A stretch of DNA of 64,000 nt from Trinickia diaoshuihuensis (GCF_003390925.1 NZ_QUBS01000081.1:124001-188000), one strand, 5' to 3'; numbered from the stretch's first letter, positions 8,966 to 17,505 are shown. The notes: a model not told the origin generated them from the sequence alone. Program-made: numbers and translations.

Positions 8966-9079
8966 ATGATTTGCAGTAGTGCAGGATCAGGGTTCGAGTG
9001 CGTAATGACAATGGTCGCGGGCAACGCTCGCACGTGCGGCGCCGGCAAGGCGACGGATGGGACGGGGCCTGCACGATGA
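8966..9079 (+). CDS. 37-residue leader ORF, translationally coupled to next gene
   Basis: A short frame starting at ATG 8966, preceded by GGGAG with six bases of spacing, and ending in ATGA over the start of the next gene at 9076. It encodes 37 residues (begins MICSSAGSGF) with three cysteines and no recognisable domain. The good ribosome site, its location just after the promoter, and the stop-start overlap suggest it is translated and sets the translation of the next gene. It could instead be only a translated leader without a functional product. Confidence 0.4.
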   Translation: MICSSAGSGFECVMTMVAGNARTCGAGKATDGTGPAR

Positions 9080-9594
9080 CGCAAAAAAACGCGCCGAAGG
9101 CGCCGATCCTCGCGCTCGACCTCGAAAAGTTCCGCGTGAAGTACGGTCTGTCGATCAGTTCCGCGTGCGAGATTTTCGGTTTGCAGCGAGCCAAGTGGAC
9201 CGCGCTTCAGAAAAGTCCCTCCGCGGTATTGTCGGACAATACCGTATGCATTTTATTGGACTTTTACGAACGTAATCCCTCCACGATTCCGATCCGGCGC
9301 GTGATCAACATCCGGCAGCACATGATCGACCTGGGCTACGATCCCGACAATCCCACGGACAAAGCGTTGTTCGCGACGACGCATGGTCGCGAGAAGGCCG
9401 CGTCGTATCGATGGGATGGCGGTCAAGGCGGAATCAGCAAGCCGGTCGAGCGGCTCATCGAGGCGACCGATCGCTTGCCGACCGAGTCGGGCAAGAAGAA
9501 GCGGCAGATCCTCGAGGCGATCGCCCGCGACGTGGCGACGAGACAGGGCATACGCGACCCGCTGGCGCGGGGTTCATGGCGCAAGGATGACTAG
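9076..9594 (+). CDS. hypothetical protein, HTH-like N-terminus
   Basis: A 172-residue soluble protein. Residues 17-55 (from FRVKYGLSISSACEIFGLQ to SDNTVCILLDFYERN) read like a helix-turn-helix with the pattern of Cro/XRE-type proteins, followed by a charged C-terminal half rich in Lys and Arg. It could bind DNA, but this is inference. ATG 9076 is chosen because it overlaps the stop of the leader frame; the same frame runs back to 8998 but without a ribosome site. It is followed 11 bases later by another unknown gene. R64 carries small regulatory genes (traA-traC) in this type of system; homology is not established. Confidence 0.65.
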   Translation: MTQKNAPKAPILALDLEKFRVKYGLSISSACEIFGLQRAKWTALQKSPSAVLSDNTVCILLDFYERNPSTIPIRRVINIRQHMIDLGYDPDNPTDKALFATTHGREKAASYRWDGGQGGISKPVERLIEATDRLPTESGKKKRQILEAIARDVATRQGIRDPLARGSWRKDD

Positions 9595-9605
9595 ACGAGG
9601 AGCGA

Positions 9606-10214
9606 ATGATAAAGGCTAAGCGTCCAGGCATCGACGTGAGCGTGGTGGTGTTCCATAAGCCGGGCAATTTGCCGTCCACGCTGAATGTCTCTGAGATCTC
9701 AGTGCCGCTGGCTCGCCGGATACCGGGATACATCACCGGGCTGTCCGGACATCAGCGCATGGAGAGCATGATGTACGCTCGGCAATACGCCGATGCGAAG
9801 CGGCTCGAGATGATCGTCGTCGATTTGCTCGTCGGCTTCGAGTTGCCGCTCTATCCGAAAGTGCTGCCGCCCGAACTCGTGAAAGATCACGACGTTTTGA
9901 ATCTGTTCCGGGCCTCGAAGGAATTGATTGCATGGATTGCCGAGTATTGGCAGCAATGGGTTGTCGAGGACGAAGGGCCGCGTGCGAAAACGCGCTATGA
10001 GTGGACGCGGGCAGCCGATTTCGTCGCGCGGCGGCCCGATTTGCTGCCGCGCTTGCTTGAACTCGAGCCGTTTCAGCACATTCATTTGGTCACGCATCCC
10101 GTCATTACGGGCTATCACGACAAGCCCTTGACCGCGACGTCGTTTCGCGTCGGGTATCCGCTCATCGAACGCGCCACGGCGCGTTTTCATCCGGATATCG
10201 AGATCGTCGTTTAG
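9606..10214 (+). CDS. hypothetical protein
   Basis: A 202-residue soluble protein with no signal peptide or membrane segment. GAGGAG precedes the ATG. It is rich in aromatic residues in the middle (LIAWIAEYWQQWVV at about 106-119) and contains no nucleotide-binding or metal motif that I can see. It is the last gene of a two-gene operon, 11 bases after the HTH-like gene. I do not recognise a family. Its location between the dotL operon and the pilin operon suggests a role in this secretion system. Confidence 0.65.
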   Translation: MIKAKRPGIDVSVVVFHKPGNLPSTLNVSEISVPLARRIPGYITGLSGHQRMESMMYARQYADAKRLEMIVVDLLVGFELPLYPKVLPPELVKDHDVLNLFRASKELIAWIAEYWQQWVVEDEGPRAKTRYEWTRAADFVARRPDLLPRLLELEPFQHIHLVTHPVITGYHDKPLTATSFRVGYPLIERATARFHPDIEIVV

Positions 10215-10327
10215 GGCGGCGGCACCCGCTATACCGGTGCCCCGGCATTCCGATGATGTACGGGGCTATCCATGCATGAGGGAGCTAGCCTGCGGGCGAT
10301 CTCCAATACTGCGAGCGCGAACATCAC

Positions 10328-10368
10328 TTGTTTTCGGTTGTTTGATTGCGTATGATTAGGTCGATACG
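10328..10368 (+). promoter_or_regulatory. promoter with CGTAT-N10-ATACG dyad, 10.4-17.4 kb operon
   Basis: TTGTTT at 10328-10333, 17-bp spacer, TATGAT at 10351-10356. The perfect dyad occupies 10349-10368 and contains the -10 box. The start codon of the first gene is at 10429, leaving a 60-bp leader containing a GCATGCATCATGC near-palindrome (10382-10394). Upstream, 10215-10327 shows no gene. Confidence 0.7.
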
Positions 10369-10428
10369 AAATATGTTCGAGCATGCATCATGCGCCGTTG
10401 CGGCGCCATAAAACATATCGAGGCGCGT

Positions 10429-11160
10429 ATGGAAAACACATTGCAGGCGAGTGGAGCGGCAGAGGGCATGCGACGCGAGGCGGGCGGGGTCGAACTTACC
10501 GCAGCCGGGCGATTGCTCATCGTGGCGCTGATTGCCGCGGTAGGGTTCGGCTGTTGGCTTACGTATCAGCGTTACGACGCGGGCAAGGCGCCGGGTGCGC
10601 CCGTTCGTGCGGGCTCCGCTCATACGCCGTCCAATCCTGCGATCAGTGCCGGCGGCGGCACGAGTGGCGCAAGCATTGGAAGCGAATCGGCCGTATCGAA
10701 GCTCGCGCAACTAACCGATACCCTGCAACAGGAGCGGGCGGTGCGCAGCGCGCAAGAGACGGCATGGCGCGCGATGGCCGATACAAGCCGGCAGCAGCTT
10801 GCGGTGCTGTCATCGCAACTGCAGGCCGTCGAGTCGAAAATCTCCGCATTGGAGCGCACCGCGCCGGTTCCGCGGGCGCCTCGCGAAGAGGTCGCGGATA
10901 TAGCGGCGAGTGCGCGCGCCGTGCGCGCCGCGATGGAGTCGGCTAAGAGCACCGCACAGGTGGACGTAGCGTCTTTGCCGGTGGAAACCGCAACCGCACA
11001 ATCGTTGAACCTGACTGGACTCGGCAATGGCGTCGTTCAACTTGGAACGCAAAAGCTCGCTGTCGGCCAGGCATTGACGCCCGGCGAAACGATCGTCGCG
11101 GTCGACCCGGTCAGCCGGTCGATTGTCACGAATCGACGCATTCTCAATGTTACGAACTGA
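10429..11160 (+). CDS. membrane protein with coiled coil and PilP/DotF-like C-terminal domain
   Basis: A 243-residue bitopic protein: cytoplasmic N-terminus, one membrane segment about 26-46, a Gly/Ser linker, a coiled-coil region about 85-155, and a compact C-terminal beta domain (from GLGNGVVQLG to ILNVTN). That last domain has the same pattern as the ends of the PilP-like protein at 29994 and the DotF-like protein at 39534: a strand, a G-x-T/I-I turn, a V-x-x-I/V strand and a final strand. GspC HR and PilP domains have this shape and dock on secretins. It may therefore link the inner membrane to the outer-membrane ring. Start ATG 10429 gives the shortest leader before the membrane segment; GAGGCG is a weak ribosome site. 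Confidence 0.65.
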   Translation: MENTLQASGAAEGMRREAGGVELTAAGRLLIVALIAAVGFGCWLTYQRYDAGKAPGAPVRAGSAHTPSNPAISAGGGTSGASIGSESAVSKLAQLTDTLQQERAVRSAQETAWRAMADTSRQQLAVLSSQLQAVESKISALERTAPVPRAPREEVADIAASARAVRAAMESAKSTAQVDVASLPVETATAQSLNLTGLGNGVVQLGTQKLAVGQALTPGETIVAVDPVSRSIVTNRRILNVTN

Positions 11161-11167
11161 GGTCCCG

Positions 11168-11923
11168 ATGAACGAACCCGGCTTACTCGTGCGCGTCGCG
11201 CTTGGCATCGGCTTGGCGAAACGTACTGTGCCCGCGGCCCGCTTGCACTCGGTGAACGATGCGCCTGCGGATGCGGCGGCATCCCCGCCGATGAAACGGC
11301 CACAAGCGATCTCGACGTCCCAGGCGCCTCACATGCCTCCGTCCGCGCAAGCAGCCGAGCGCACTCAGTCGAGCGGATCGGCGCCCCGATCGGAGCGCCT
11401 TGCCGCGTCGCGGCCGGCTCAAGCGGCGAGCAACGCGGCACCGAAGCCGCAGCAGTCCCTGGGCGATGGGTTGCCAACGCGTGGCAAGTCCACCGATATC
11501 GGCACTGTAATGCCGGCTGCGGCGCAATTGAACGGCGATCTCGAGATTGAGGAAAGCATTGTTCTGCAATGCGTCGTGCGGGGCAATGTGACGCAGACTG
11601 GCGATCACCAAGTGGTACTTACGGCGACCGGCGGCATCCATGGCGTCCTACGGGCGCATACCGCCGTGATCGGCGGAACAGTCGAAGGCGATGTGTATGC
11701 GGACCGCGTCGTGTTGCTCGAAACGGGCCTAGTTCACGGCAACATCGAATATTCGACGATCGCCATCAAGGAAGGCGCGACCGTCAATGGAATTCTGATG
11801 CGAGTCGTACCGAACGTCGTCGGAACAGGCGAGCGCGATGCACAGGAAGAAGCGGGGCGGAGCGACCCGCCGGGCTTACGCGCGGTGGGAGCTTCCGTCG
11901 ATGCTCGCGAACGTGCGGCTTGA
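11168..11923 (+). CDS. bactofilin-like polymer-forming protein
   Basis: A 251-residue protein. About 110 disordered residues rich in Ala, Pro and Ser precede a right-handed beta-helix of the bactofilin kind, about residues 118-225, with repeated short strands (LNGDLEIEESI, RGNVTQTGD, IHGVLRAHTAV, VEGDVYADRV, VHGNIEYSTI, VNGILMRVV). A charged tail follows. Bactofilins self-assemble into cytoplasmic filaments that position envelope machines. The gene starts eight bases after the previous stop and its stop is followed two bases later by the next start, so it belongs to the operon. A bactofilin in a T4BSS operon is unusual and could position the apparatus. Confidence 0.75.
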   Translation: MNEPGLLVRVALGIGLAKRTVPAARLHSVNDAPADAAASPPMKRPQAISTSQAPHMPPSAQAAERTQSSGSAPRSERLAASRPAQAASNAAPKPQQSLGDGLPTRGKSTDIGTVMPAAAQLNGDLEIEESIVLQCVVRGNVTQTGDHQVVLTATGGIHGVLRAHTAVIGGTVEGDVYADRVVLLETGLVHGNIEYSTIAIKEGATVNGILMRVVPNVVGTGERDAQEEAGRSDPPGLRAVGASVDARERAA

Positions 11924-11925
11924 CG

Positions 11926-12186
11926 ATGCATCTTCGAACTACGTTGACGTATTGGGGGGCGCTCGCGGTTTGGAGCATCTGCTGTGCGGTGCTATCCCAA
12001 TGGCATTTTCAACACATGCTCGTCATATGCGAGCAAGTCGAGGCGCTCTATCACGGTATGGCCGACGACGCCACGGTTTCGCTCGTCATGCGCACCTTTG
12101 TCGTGGTCCTTTGGGCCGCAGGCGCTGGGGTACTCACGATATGTTGGCAGGTCTTCGGGCTGGCGCGTTGCGATTCAGGGCGATGA
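11926..12186 (+). CDS. small protein with two membrane segments
   Basis: An 86-residue protein with two hydrophobic helices, about 9-28 and 56-77, joined by a short acidic loop. No family recognised. It starts two bases after the bactofilin stop and overlaps the next gene by four bases (ATGA), showing tight translational coupling. The topology would suit a small inner-membrane component or anchor for the bactofilin. Confidence 0.65.
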   Translation: MHLRTTLTYWGALAVWSICCAVLSQWHFQHMLVICEQVEALYHGMADDATVSLVMRTFVVVLWAAGAGVLTICWQVFGLARCDSGR

Positions 12187-12509
12187 AACGTTTGCGCCTT
12201 GGATACACGGAAGTTTTCTTCGTGGTCCTGATTGTTACGACTGCTCTCGCCCGGCTAATCGACGCGTGGCCTGCATCGACGCACGAGATCGATGCATTGA
12301 AAGCGCTGGCTGCGACGAACGGTGCGGCGCGCTCGTTCGTCGCAAGCAGCCTATCGGCGGACGATAGCCCCACCACGAAGCAGGTGAGGCAATGGCGCGC
12401 GCGGGTCGAGGCAATCGAAGGCACTAGGGTGCGCGGCGTTGTGAACGCATCGAGCCGCTGGGCACGCGGCGTGGCGCAGGGCCCGGAGACCGGCGCCCAA
12501 TTCAGATAG
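12183..12509 (+). CDS. small membrane-anchored protein
   Basis: A 108-residue protein: basic start, one hydrophobic segment about 10-27, then a helical, mostly soluble domain rich in Ala, Ser and Arg. It overlaps the previous gene by four bases. No recognised domain. The N-terminal segment could be an uncleaved anchor with a periplasmic domain. Confidence 0.6.
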   Translation: MKRLRLGYTEVFFVVLIVTTALARLIDAWPASTHEIDALKALAATNGAARSFVASSLSADDSPTTKQVRQWRARVEAIEGTRVRGVVNASSRWARGVAQGPETGAQFR

Positions 12510-12519
12510 AGGCTTATAC

Positions 12520-12744
12520 ATGGCATTGGACGACAACATCGATGCGGTTCGGGATTTGCACGATTCCGGCGCGCATGCGGCTCGCTTGTTGGAGTACTTG
12601 AGAATTGGCGTGCTGCCGAGCCGAGAAAACATTGCGCACGCGCAGCAGTGGCTGGTTACCGCAACGGACAAATTGGCGCCGGTGCTTGAGCAGGCGGAAA
12701 CCGATCGTACGTCGCAGCGCTTCCAACCCGGGCCGAAGGGCTGA
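12520..12744 (+). CDS. small hypothetical protein
   Basis: A 74-residue soluble protein, acidic in the first half and helical by composition (DLHDSGAHAARLLEYLRIG). AGAGG precedes the ATG at a short distance. No family recognised. It is placed between membrane-anchored and secreted gene products in the same operon, so it may be a cytoplasmic helper or chaperone; this is inference. Confidence 0.55.
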   Translation: MALDDNIDAVRDLHDSGAHAARLLEYLRIGVLPSRENIAHAQQWLVTATDKLAPVLEQAETDRTSQRFQPGPKG

Positions 12745-12789
12745 CGGATGGCGATTCGCGCGAGATTCAACCCTATAGAGGAATGCTTT

Positions 12790-13281
12790 ATGGGCATGCA
12801 CAAAATCGCCAGCGTCGTGGCGATCGCTATGATCGCCGTGACCATGTCCGAGCCGGTGTCGGCTCAATGCGCGATGGAAAGCCAAATGCAGGCGGCGCAG
12901 CAGGCCGAGCAGGCTAGGCGTTTGGCGGCGATCAATGCGAATGCCCAAACGCTCGCATTGCTCAACCAACTCGAGACCGCGTGTATGCAGGGGTTTCAAA
13001 TGATCCCCACGGAGCATCTTCCCGACGGCCAGATCGTGTTCGGCCTGCTCACCGCCATCGAGCAAAAGACTTGTCAGGGTCTTGCGAATCAAGCGCGATC
13101 GACGGCGCAGTCGGCCATGGCTGCGGCGCAGGCGCAGGTTCAACAGCAGATCGACAACATCACGGCAAGCGTCGGTAAAGGCACTGGGGGTAACGGCATG
13201 CTCGCGCAGCAGGCGGCCGCATCGAACGGCGCCGGCTGGGGCTCGGCGGTGGTGAACGCGATGTCGAGGATCTTCAAATGA
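12790..13281 (+). CDS. secreted helical protein (VirB5/TrbJ-like layout)
   Basis: A 163-residue protein with a signal peptide ending around AQC (residues 19-22), then long Ala/Gln-rich helices (MQAAQQAEQARRL, ARSTAQSAMAAAQAQVQQQI) and two further cysteines. The layout resembles periplasmic VirB5/TrbJ-type pilus proteins, but identity is not shown. ATG 12790 is preferred because GAGG lies upstream at good spacing and the basic signal start follows; an in-frame ATG at 12748 would add 14 residues. It overlaps the next gene by four bases. Confidence 0.6.
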   Translation: MGMHKIASVVAIAMIAVTMSEPVSAQCAMESQMQAAQQAEQARRLAAINANAQTLALLNQLETACMQGFQMIPTEHLPDGQIVFGLLTAIEQKTCQGLANQARSTAQSAMAAAQAQVQQQIDNITASVGKGTGGNGMLAQQAAASNGAGWGSAVVNAMSRIFK

Positions 13282-14489
13282 AAAAGGGAATAGGAGCGTC
13301 CGCTGTCCTGTGCCTTGCGTTTGGACTATCCGCCAGTGCGAACGCGTATGCCGTTTGCGACGGATGCGTCGTCGCGGCTGTGACTCAGGCGAACATCGCC
13401 ATTGTCGGCGCGATCGGTTCGCTCGGAAGCGCGCTGGAGTACGAACTCAATTCTATCGATAGCGATATCGAGGCGATCGGCGGGAAAAATTCCGCCACCA
13501 GTTCGATGGCCGCAAATACGCAGCGCGAGATGACAGCTCAAGCACAGCAGCAAGGTGAAATAGATTCGACGCTTCAACAAACGGAGTTGCCGCTCGATCC
13601 TTGCGCCACCTCTACGAGCAACTACGCGATGCAGGCGGTCCATAGCGTCAACACGACTGCGTCGAGTTACCGGCCCGGGGGGAGCGCTCCGGTATCTAGC
13701 GCGCCGTTGCAGAAGGCGTTGAACAGTTCGGCACCCTCCATCGAGGCGTCGCGGCGCGCATCCACTTCGATTCATGAGTCATCCTATTGCAACGCGAACG
13801 AGATCGCGTTGGGGTATCCGGGATGCTCGTCTTCGTCGATGCCCGATGGCGATGCGAGCGCCGACTCTCTGTATAGCGGCGCGGGTATGCCGGGCAAGGA
13901 TGTCGATTTGACGTTTACGCCGCAGCAGATCGAGGCGGCGCGCGCGTACGAGCGAATGTCGATCGATCCCGAGCCGCCGCAATACATTACGCGGGCGGAG
14001 GCGGGAACGGAGGTCGGCAAGCTGTACATCGCGATGCAGAAGGCGTATATGGCGAACGTGACGTCGGCCCAGAATACGTTGAACAATATGATTGCGTCGC
14101 GCGCGCCGTTCCCCGGCAGCGCTCAGCTTATTAACGACATCAACGCGTCCTCTGATTCGGCGCAGCGGTATTTCAACGCAAATGCTTCTCCCGTCGCCAA
14201 GAGCACAAGGACGATGAGTCTGGCGGAACTCGAGGACTTCGAAGCCGGCCGGCGCTGGCGCAATCCTTACTGGCAGATCGAAATGGGTGCCGTGGCCGAT
14301 CCGACCAAGCTGGCGCGCGAGCAGCTTTACACGATAGCGTTTATGGCCGATATGGCCTATCAAAGCTACCAACGATCGCAGCACATGGAGGTGCTGCTCA
14401 GCCAGATTCTTGCAGTGATGGAACGTACCGGCGAGCGGCCGATGCTCGAGGCGCAGCTTCAGCGTGTCCATGCGACCAATGCGAGGTAA
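13278..14489 (+). CDS. secreted structural protein, TraW/IcmX candidate
   Basis: A 403-residue exported protein: signal peptide to about 26, then CDGC, a hydrophobic stretch at 32-50, a Ser/Ala/Gln-rich middle with several cysteines, and a C-terminal helical region (about 215-395). R64 TraW and Dot/Icm IcmX are exported proteins of roughly this size that belong to the conserved core, and no other gene in the block fits that slot; I cannot confirm homology. It is coupled to the preceding secreted protein by a four-base overlap, so the two may act together in the periplasm. Confidence 0.6.
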   Translation: MKKGIGASAVLCLAFGLSASANAYAVCDGCVVAAVTQANIAIVGAIGSLGSALEYELNSIDSDIEAIGGKNSATSSMAANTQREMTAQAQQQGEIDSTLQQTELPLDPCATSTSNYAMQAVHSVNTTASSYRPGGSAPVSSAPLQKALNSSAPSIEASRRASTSIHESSYCNANEIALGYPGCSSSSMPDGDASADSLYSGAGMPGKDVDLTFTPQQIEAARAYERMSIDPEPPQYITRAEAGTEVGKLYIAMQKAYMANVTSAQNTLNNMIASRAPFPGSAQLINDINASSDSAQRYFNANASPVAKSTRTMSLAELEDFEAGRRWRNPYWQIEMGAVADPTKLAREQLYTIAFMADMAYQSYQRSQHMEVLLSQILAVMERTGERPMLEAQLQRVHATNAR

Positions 14490-14536
14490 ACGGAAGGGAC
14501 GATTCAGTGGAAGCATGTCGCAATGGTTGCGGCTGC

Positions 14537-14549
14537 GGACGTGACGTCC
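14537..14549. promoter_or_regulatory. short palindrome upstream of first pilV
   Basis: GGACGT-G-ACGTCC, a perfect 6-bp inverted repeat with a one-base centre in the 80-bp gap between the secreted-protein gene and the first pilV. It could be a binding site or a small RNA hairpin; there is no T-run, so a terminator is unlikely. Confidence 0.25.
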
Positions 14550-14569
14550 TGTTCGGGGAAAAATAGCGC

Positions 14570-15898
14570 ATGGATGCCATTGTTGGGTACTTAATTGCGC
14601 TGGTCCTATCGATGACCGGCGTGTCGGCATTTGCGACGTGGGCAAGGATCGGTGTGACGAACGTGAAGACGGCTGCTACCGCCAGTCAAATGGTCATTTT
14701 CGATCAGGCTGCGCAGCAATACGTTCACGTCAATGCCTCGACGCTCGCGACGCAGGCGACATTGAACAAGCCGGTCACGTTGCACGTCTCTGACTTGGTC
14801 GACTATCTTCCAGCCGGTTTTTCGGCGACGAATCCGTTTGGTCAGGTCTGGCAACTGCAGGTGCTGCTGTCGCCAAAAGGGCAGTTGCAACCGCTGGTTA
14901 CGTCGCAAAACGGTGTGTCTATCTCCGATACGAAGCAATTGGTACAGATCGCTGCTCAAGCGGGAGCGGCAGGCGGGTTCGTGCCGTATGCGAATCAAGC
15001 GGGCGATGCGAGCATGAACCCGGCGTTTGCCGTCGGGGCTTACGGCGGATGGAGATTGCCCCTCGTGAATTACACCAACCCGGGGAGCGGCCACCTCGCT
15101 TCCTTGCTGGCCGTCACAGATCCGCAGGCGTCGAACAACGATTATCTCTATCGGGTAGCGGTGCCCGGGCAGCCGGCGCTCAATCAGATGGAGACGGCGA
15201 TCGACATGAACACGAACGACATTGTCAATGCCGGAAACGTCGCTGCCCAGGGCGTGACGGTGCAAAATCCGAGCGGACAGTCCACCGTAAATGTCGGGGC
15301 AGGTTCTGTGTCTTACAGCAATGCCACGCAACAATTGTCGCTGACGGCCGCGAGTGGTGTGCAAATCACGAACCCCGCGGGAGTACCAGCGCAGCTCACG
15401 GCGGGGGACATTACGGGCGGGACTCTGCGTCCGACGACATTGGCGACGCCGGGCAGTCTGTGTCAGTATCCGGGCACGATGGCGACCTCCAGTATCGGTC
15501 CGTTGTTTTGTGAGGTTAGTCCAATATCGGGGCAAGCCGCTTGGTGGGCGACTAGTCTCTCTTGGCCGGGAGGATATGAGACAAAAAGCAACTGCGGCGC
15601 TTCCAATCTTTCGGTTCCGATCCCGGCCGGGGCCACCTCATATCAGTTGACCGCTACAGGGGTTTGCGCGGCCTCCGGCGGCACGGCGTGCGAACTGTTG
15701 ATCAACGGACGAGGGCAATTTACTAGCGGGGCAGGCGGTCCGTTCAATCAGTCGGTTTCCTCGGGTTGGTCGCCGAACGCCGCGGAAATGGCGAGTGGAG
15801 TCGTGAAGATTTCGGTGCGGTCGATCGACACGGGCGGGAACGTGCAATGTCTAGCGACGTATGCGCGCAGCGACATTACTTGGTTCCTCGAGCAGTAG
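14570..15898 (+). CDS. pilV: PilV-like tip pilin/adhesin, copy 1
   Basis: A 442-residue minor pilin. It begins MDAIVG followed by a 20-residue hydrophobic helix, then the shared PilV body (about 25-250) with landmarks TASQMVIFDQAAQQYV, SDTKQLVQIAAQAGA, GGFVPYANQ and LNQMETAIDM, and an unrelated C-terminal part (from about 280) with cysteines at its start and in the middle (CGASNL, VCAASGGTACELL). In R64, PilV sits at the pilus tip and its variable C-terminus recognises lipopolysaccharide of the recipient cell. Two paralogues (16054 and 22427) share the body but not the end. No shufflon repeats or Rci recombinase were seen. Confidence 0.8.
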   Translation: MDAIVGYLIALVLSMTGVSAFATWARIGVTNVKTAATASQMVIFDQAAQQYVHVNASTLATQATLNKPVTLHVSDLVDYLPAGFSATNPFGQVWQLQVLLSPKGQLQPLVTSQNGVSISDTKQLVQIAAQAGAAGGFVPYANQAGDASMNPAFAVGAYGGWRLPLVNYTNPGSGHLASLLAVTDPQASNNDYLYRVAVPGQPALNQMETAIDMNTNDIVNAGNVAAQGVTVQNPSGQSTVNVGAGSVSYSNATQQLSLTAASGVQITNPAGVPAQLTAGDITGGTLRPTTLATPGSLCQYPGTMATSSIGPLFCEVSPISGQAAWWATSLSWPGGYETKSNCGASNLSVPIPAGATSYQLTATGVCAASGGTACELLINGRGQFTSGAGGPFNQSVSSGWSPNAAEMASGVVKISVRSIDTGGNVQCLATYARSDITWFLEQ

Positions 15899-16053
15899 CG
15901 GGGAGCGTTAGTGAGGTATCTAAATCGTACGGTGAAGGGCGGACTGGCATGAGGACCGTTCGGCACCAAGAAAAACGCGTGACGCGGAGCATGGCGGTGA
16001 CCCTCTATGCGGGCGACCTGGACGCGGGACACTACGGCATAGGGTGCTAAAGG

Positions 16054-17400
16054 ATGGACGCCATTGTTGGGTACATGATTGCGCTCACGCTATCGATGAT
16101 GGCGGTAGCGGGCTTTACGACCTGGGCACGCCAGGGCGTCGCGAATGTGGTGACTGCAGCAACCGCTAGTCAGATGGTGATTTTCGATAGGGCGGCGCAG
16201 CAGTATGTGCAAGACCATGCCGCTGATCTTGCCATCGGCGCGACTGCGACCACACCCGTGACGGTGACCGCAGGGATGTTAGGGCAATACTTGCCGAACG
16301 GTTTTTCCGCAAAAAATCCATTTGGACAGATCTGGCAATTGCAGGTGTTGCAGCCGTCCCCAGGACAACTGCAACCGCTCGTGACATCACAGCTAGGGAG
16401 GCCCATAACGGACACGAAGCAACTCGTGCAGATCGCCGCGCAAGCCGGGGCGGCGGGCGGGTTCGTGCCCTATGCAAATCAAGGTGGCGATGCCGCGATG
16501 AATCCCACCAAGGCCAGCGGCGCTTACGGTGGTTGGTCGGTTCCTCTTGGCTCCTACACGAACCCCGGCAGTGGTCACTTGGCATCGCTACTTGCGTTTA
16601 CGAACCCACAGTCGATGAACAACTATCTGTATCGTGTAGCGGTACCGACTCAGCCGCAGCTCAATCAAATGCAGACCGCGTTGGACATGGGCTCGCATGA
16701 CGTGAACAATGCCGACAATGTCACGGCGTCGGGCGTGAGCATTCAAAACCCGAATGGCAACTCTACACTCTTGCTCGGTCAGCAGGCGTCCGTCGCAGGC
16801 AACGACGCATATCAGCAGATCTACATGCACGCCAATAACGGTGTCGTAGTGACCAATGCGGCCGGCAATGCTTACGAAGGAATCACTTCCGGTTGGGCGA
16901 ACGTACAAAACGCCAATCATTTCCCGACAATCACGTTGGGCAATTCGTCGATCGCCAATGACGATGCCCATCAGCAACTGACGTTGCACGCCGACGGTCA
17001 AACCGTCGTGACCAACAATGCGGGGACGGCTTACGCACCGTTCATTGCGGGCAGCGTGACCAGTACCGGTGACATGAGTAGCGGAGGCAACGTGGTTGTC
17101 AATGGAAACATCTCCGGTAAGGGCGTCGTCAACGGGGGGTACTTGCAGCCGACCGCGCTCGCTGTGGCGGGTACTACCTGCACGAACAGTGGTGAGATTG
17201 CAAATTCCGGGAATGGTCCGCTGTTCTGCCAGTCTGGTGTTTGGCAAACTGCCGGGGGGCCGCGCATCCATTTTGACCAAGTCACGTATCAATACGTCGG
17301 GGACGGTGGCACCTGCCCGCCCAATACAGTCGCAATTGGTGCGGGCGGTTGGTACATGACATACACAGCCGGCTACCTGTATTGCGCTCAATACTATTGA
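16054..17400 (+). CDS. pilV: PilV-like tip pilin/adhesin, copy 2
   Basis: A 448-residue paralogue of the preceding gene with the same six-residue MDAIVG start, hydrophobic helix and body. Two tandem repeats follow the body (about 230-265 and 290-330), each with the pattern L-L/L-G, then D-A-x-Q-Q, HA, VVTN, AG, AY. The C-terminal part (about 370-448) differs from the other copies: VAGTTCTNSG, PLFCQSGVW, then a Tyr/Gly-rich end with two cysteines. Probably a tip adhesin with its own receptor specificity. The 155-bp gap before it shows no clear promoter, so it may be expressed with copy 1. Confidence 0.8.
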   Translation: MDAIVGYMIALTLSMMAVAGFTTWARQGVANVVTAATASQMVIFDRAAQQYVQDHAADLAIGATATTPVTVTAGMLGQYLPNGFSAKNPFGQIWQLQVLQPSPGQLQPLVTSQLGRPITDTKQLVQIAAQAGAAGGFVPYANQGGDAAMNPTKASGAYGGWSVPLGSYTNPGSGHLASLLAFTNPQSMNNYLYRVAVPTQPQLNQMQTALDMGSHDVNNADNVTASGVSIQNPNGNSTLLLGQQASVAGNDAYQQIYMHANNGVVVTNAAGNAYEGITSGWANVQNANHFPTITLGNSSIANDDAHQQLTLHADGQTVVTNNAGTAYAPFIAGSVTSTGDMSSGGNVVVNGNISGKGVVNGGYLQPTALAVAGTTCTNSGEIANSGNGPLFCQSGVWQTAGGPRIHFDQVTYQYVGDGGTCPPNTVAIGAGGWYMTYTAGYLYCAQYY

Positions 17401-17464
17401 GCGGACAACGTCTAGGAGGCGAGCAATCGTTCAATGATACGGTACGTATCGCTTTCGAAGTCGG

Positions 17465-17505
17465 TTGACCACGCTTTTCTATGGGCGTATCGTGCGTATC
17501 ATACG
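17465..17505 (+). promoter_or_regulatory. promoter with CGTAT-N10-ATACG dyad, effector cluster
   Basis: TTGACC at 17465-17470, a 17-bp spacer and TATCGT at 17488-17493. The perfect dyad is at 17486-17505 and includes the -10 box. A second ATACG/CGTAT pair in the opposite order lies just upstream (17437-17449). The gap 17401-17602 holds no other recognisable element. This places the lipase cluster under the same apparent control as the secretion genes. Confidence 0.75.

Noticed and set aside
14570-17400. Shufflon with inverted segments behind pilV
   Set aside because: No rci recombinase and no recognisable inverted repeats at the junctions between body and tip; the variants are separate full genes.
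17437-17449. ATACG-GTA-CGTAT next to the effector promoter as another operator
   Set aside because: Arm order and spacing differ from the 20-bp dyad; only noted as a neighbour of the perfect site.
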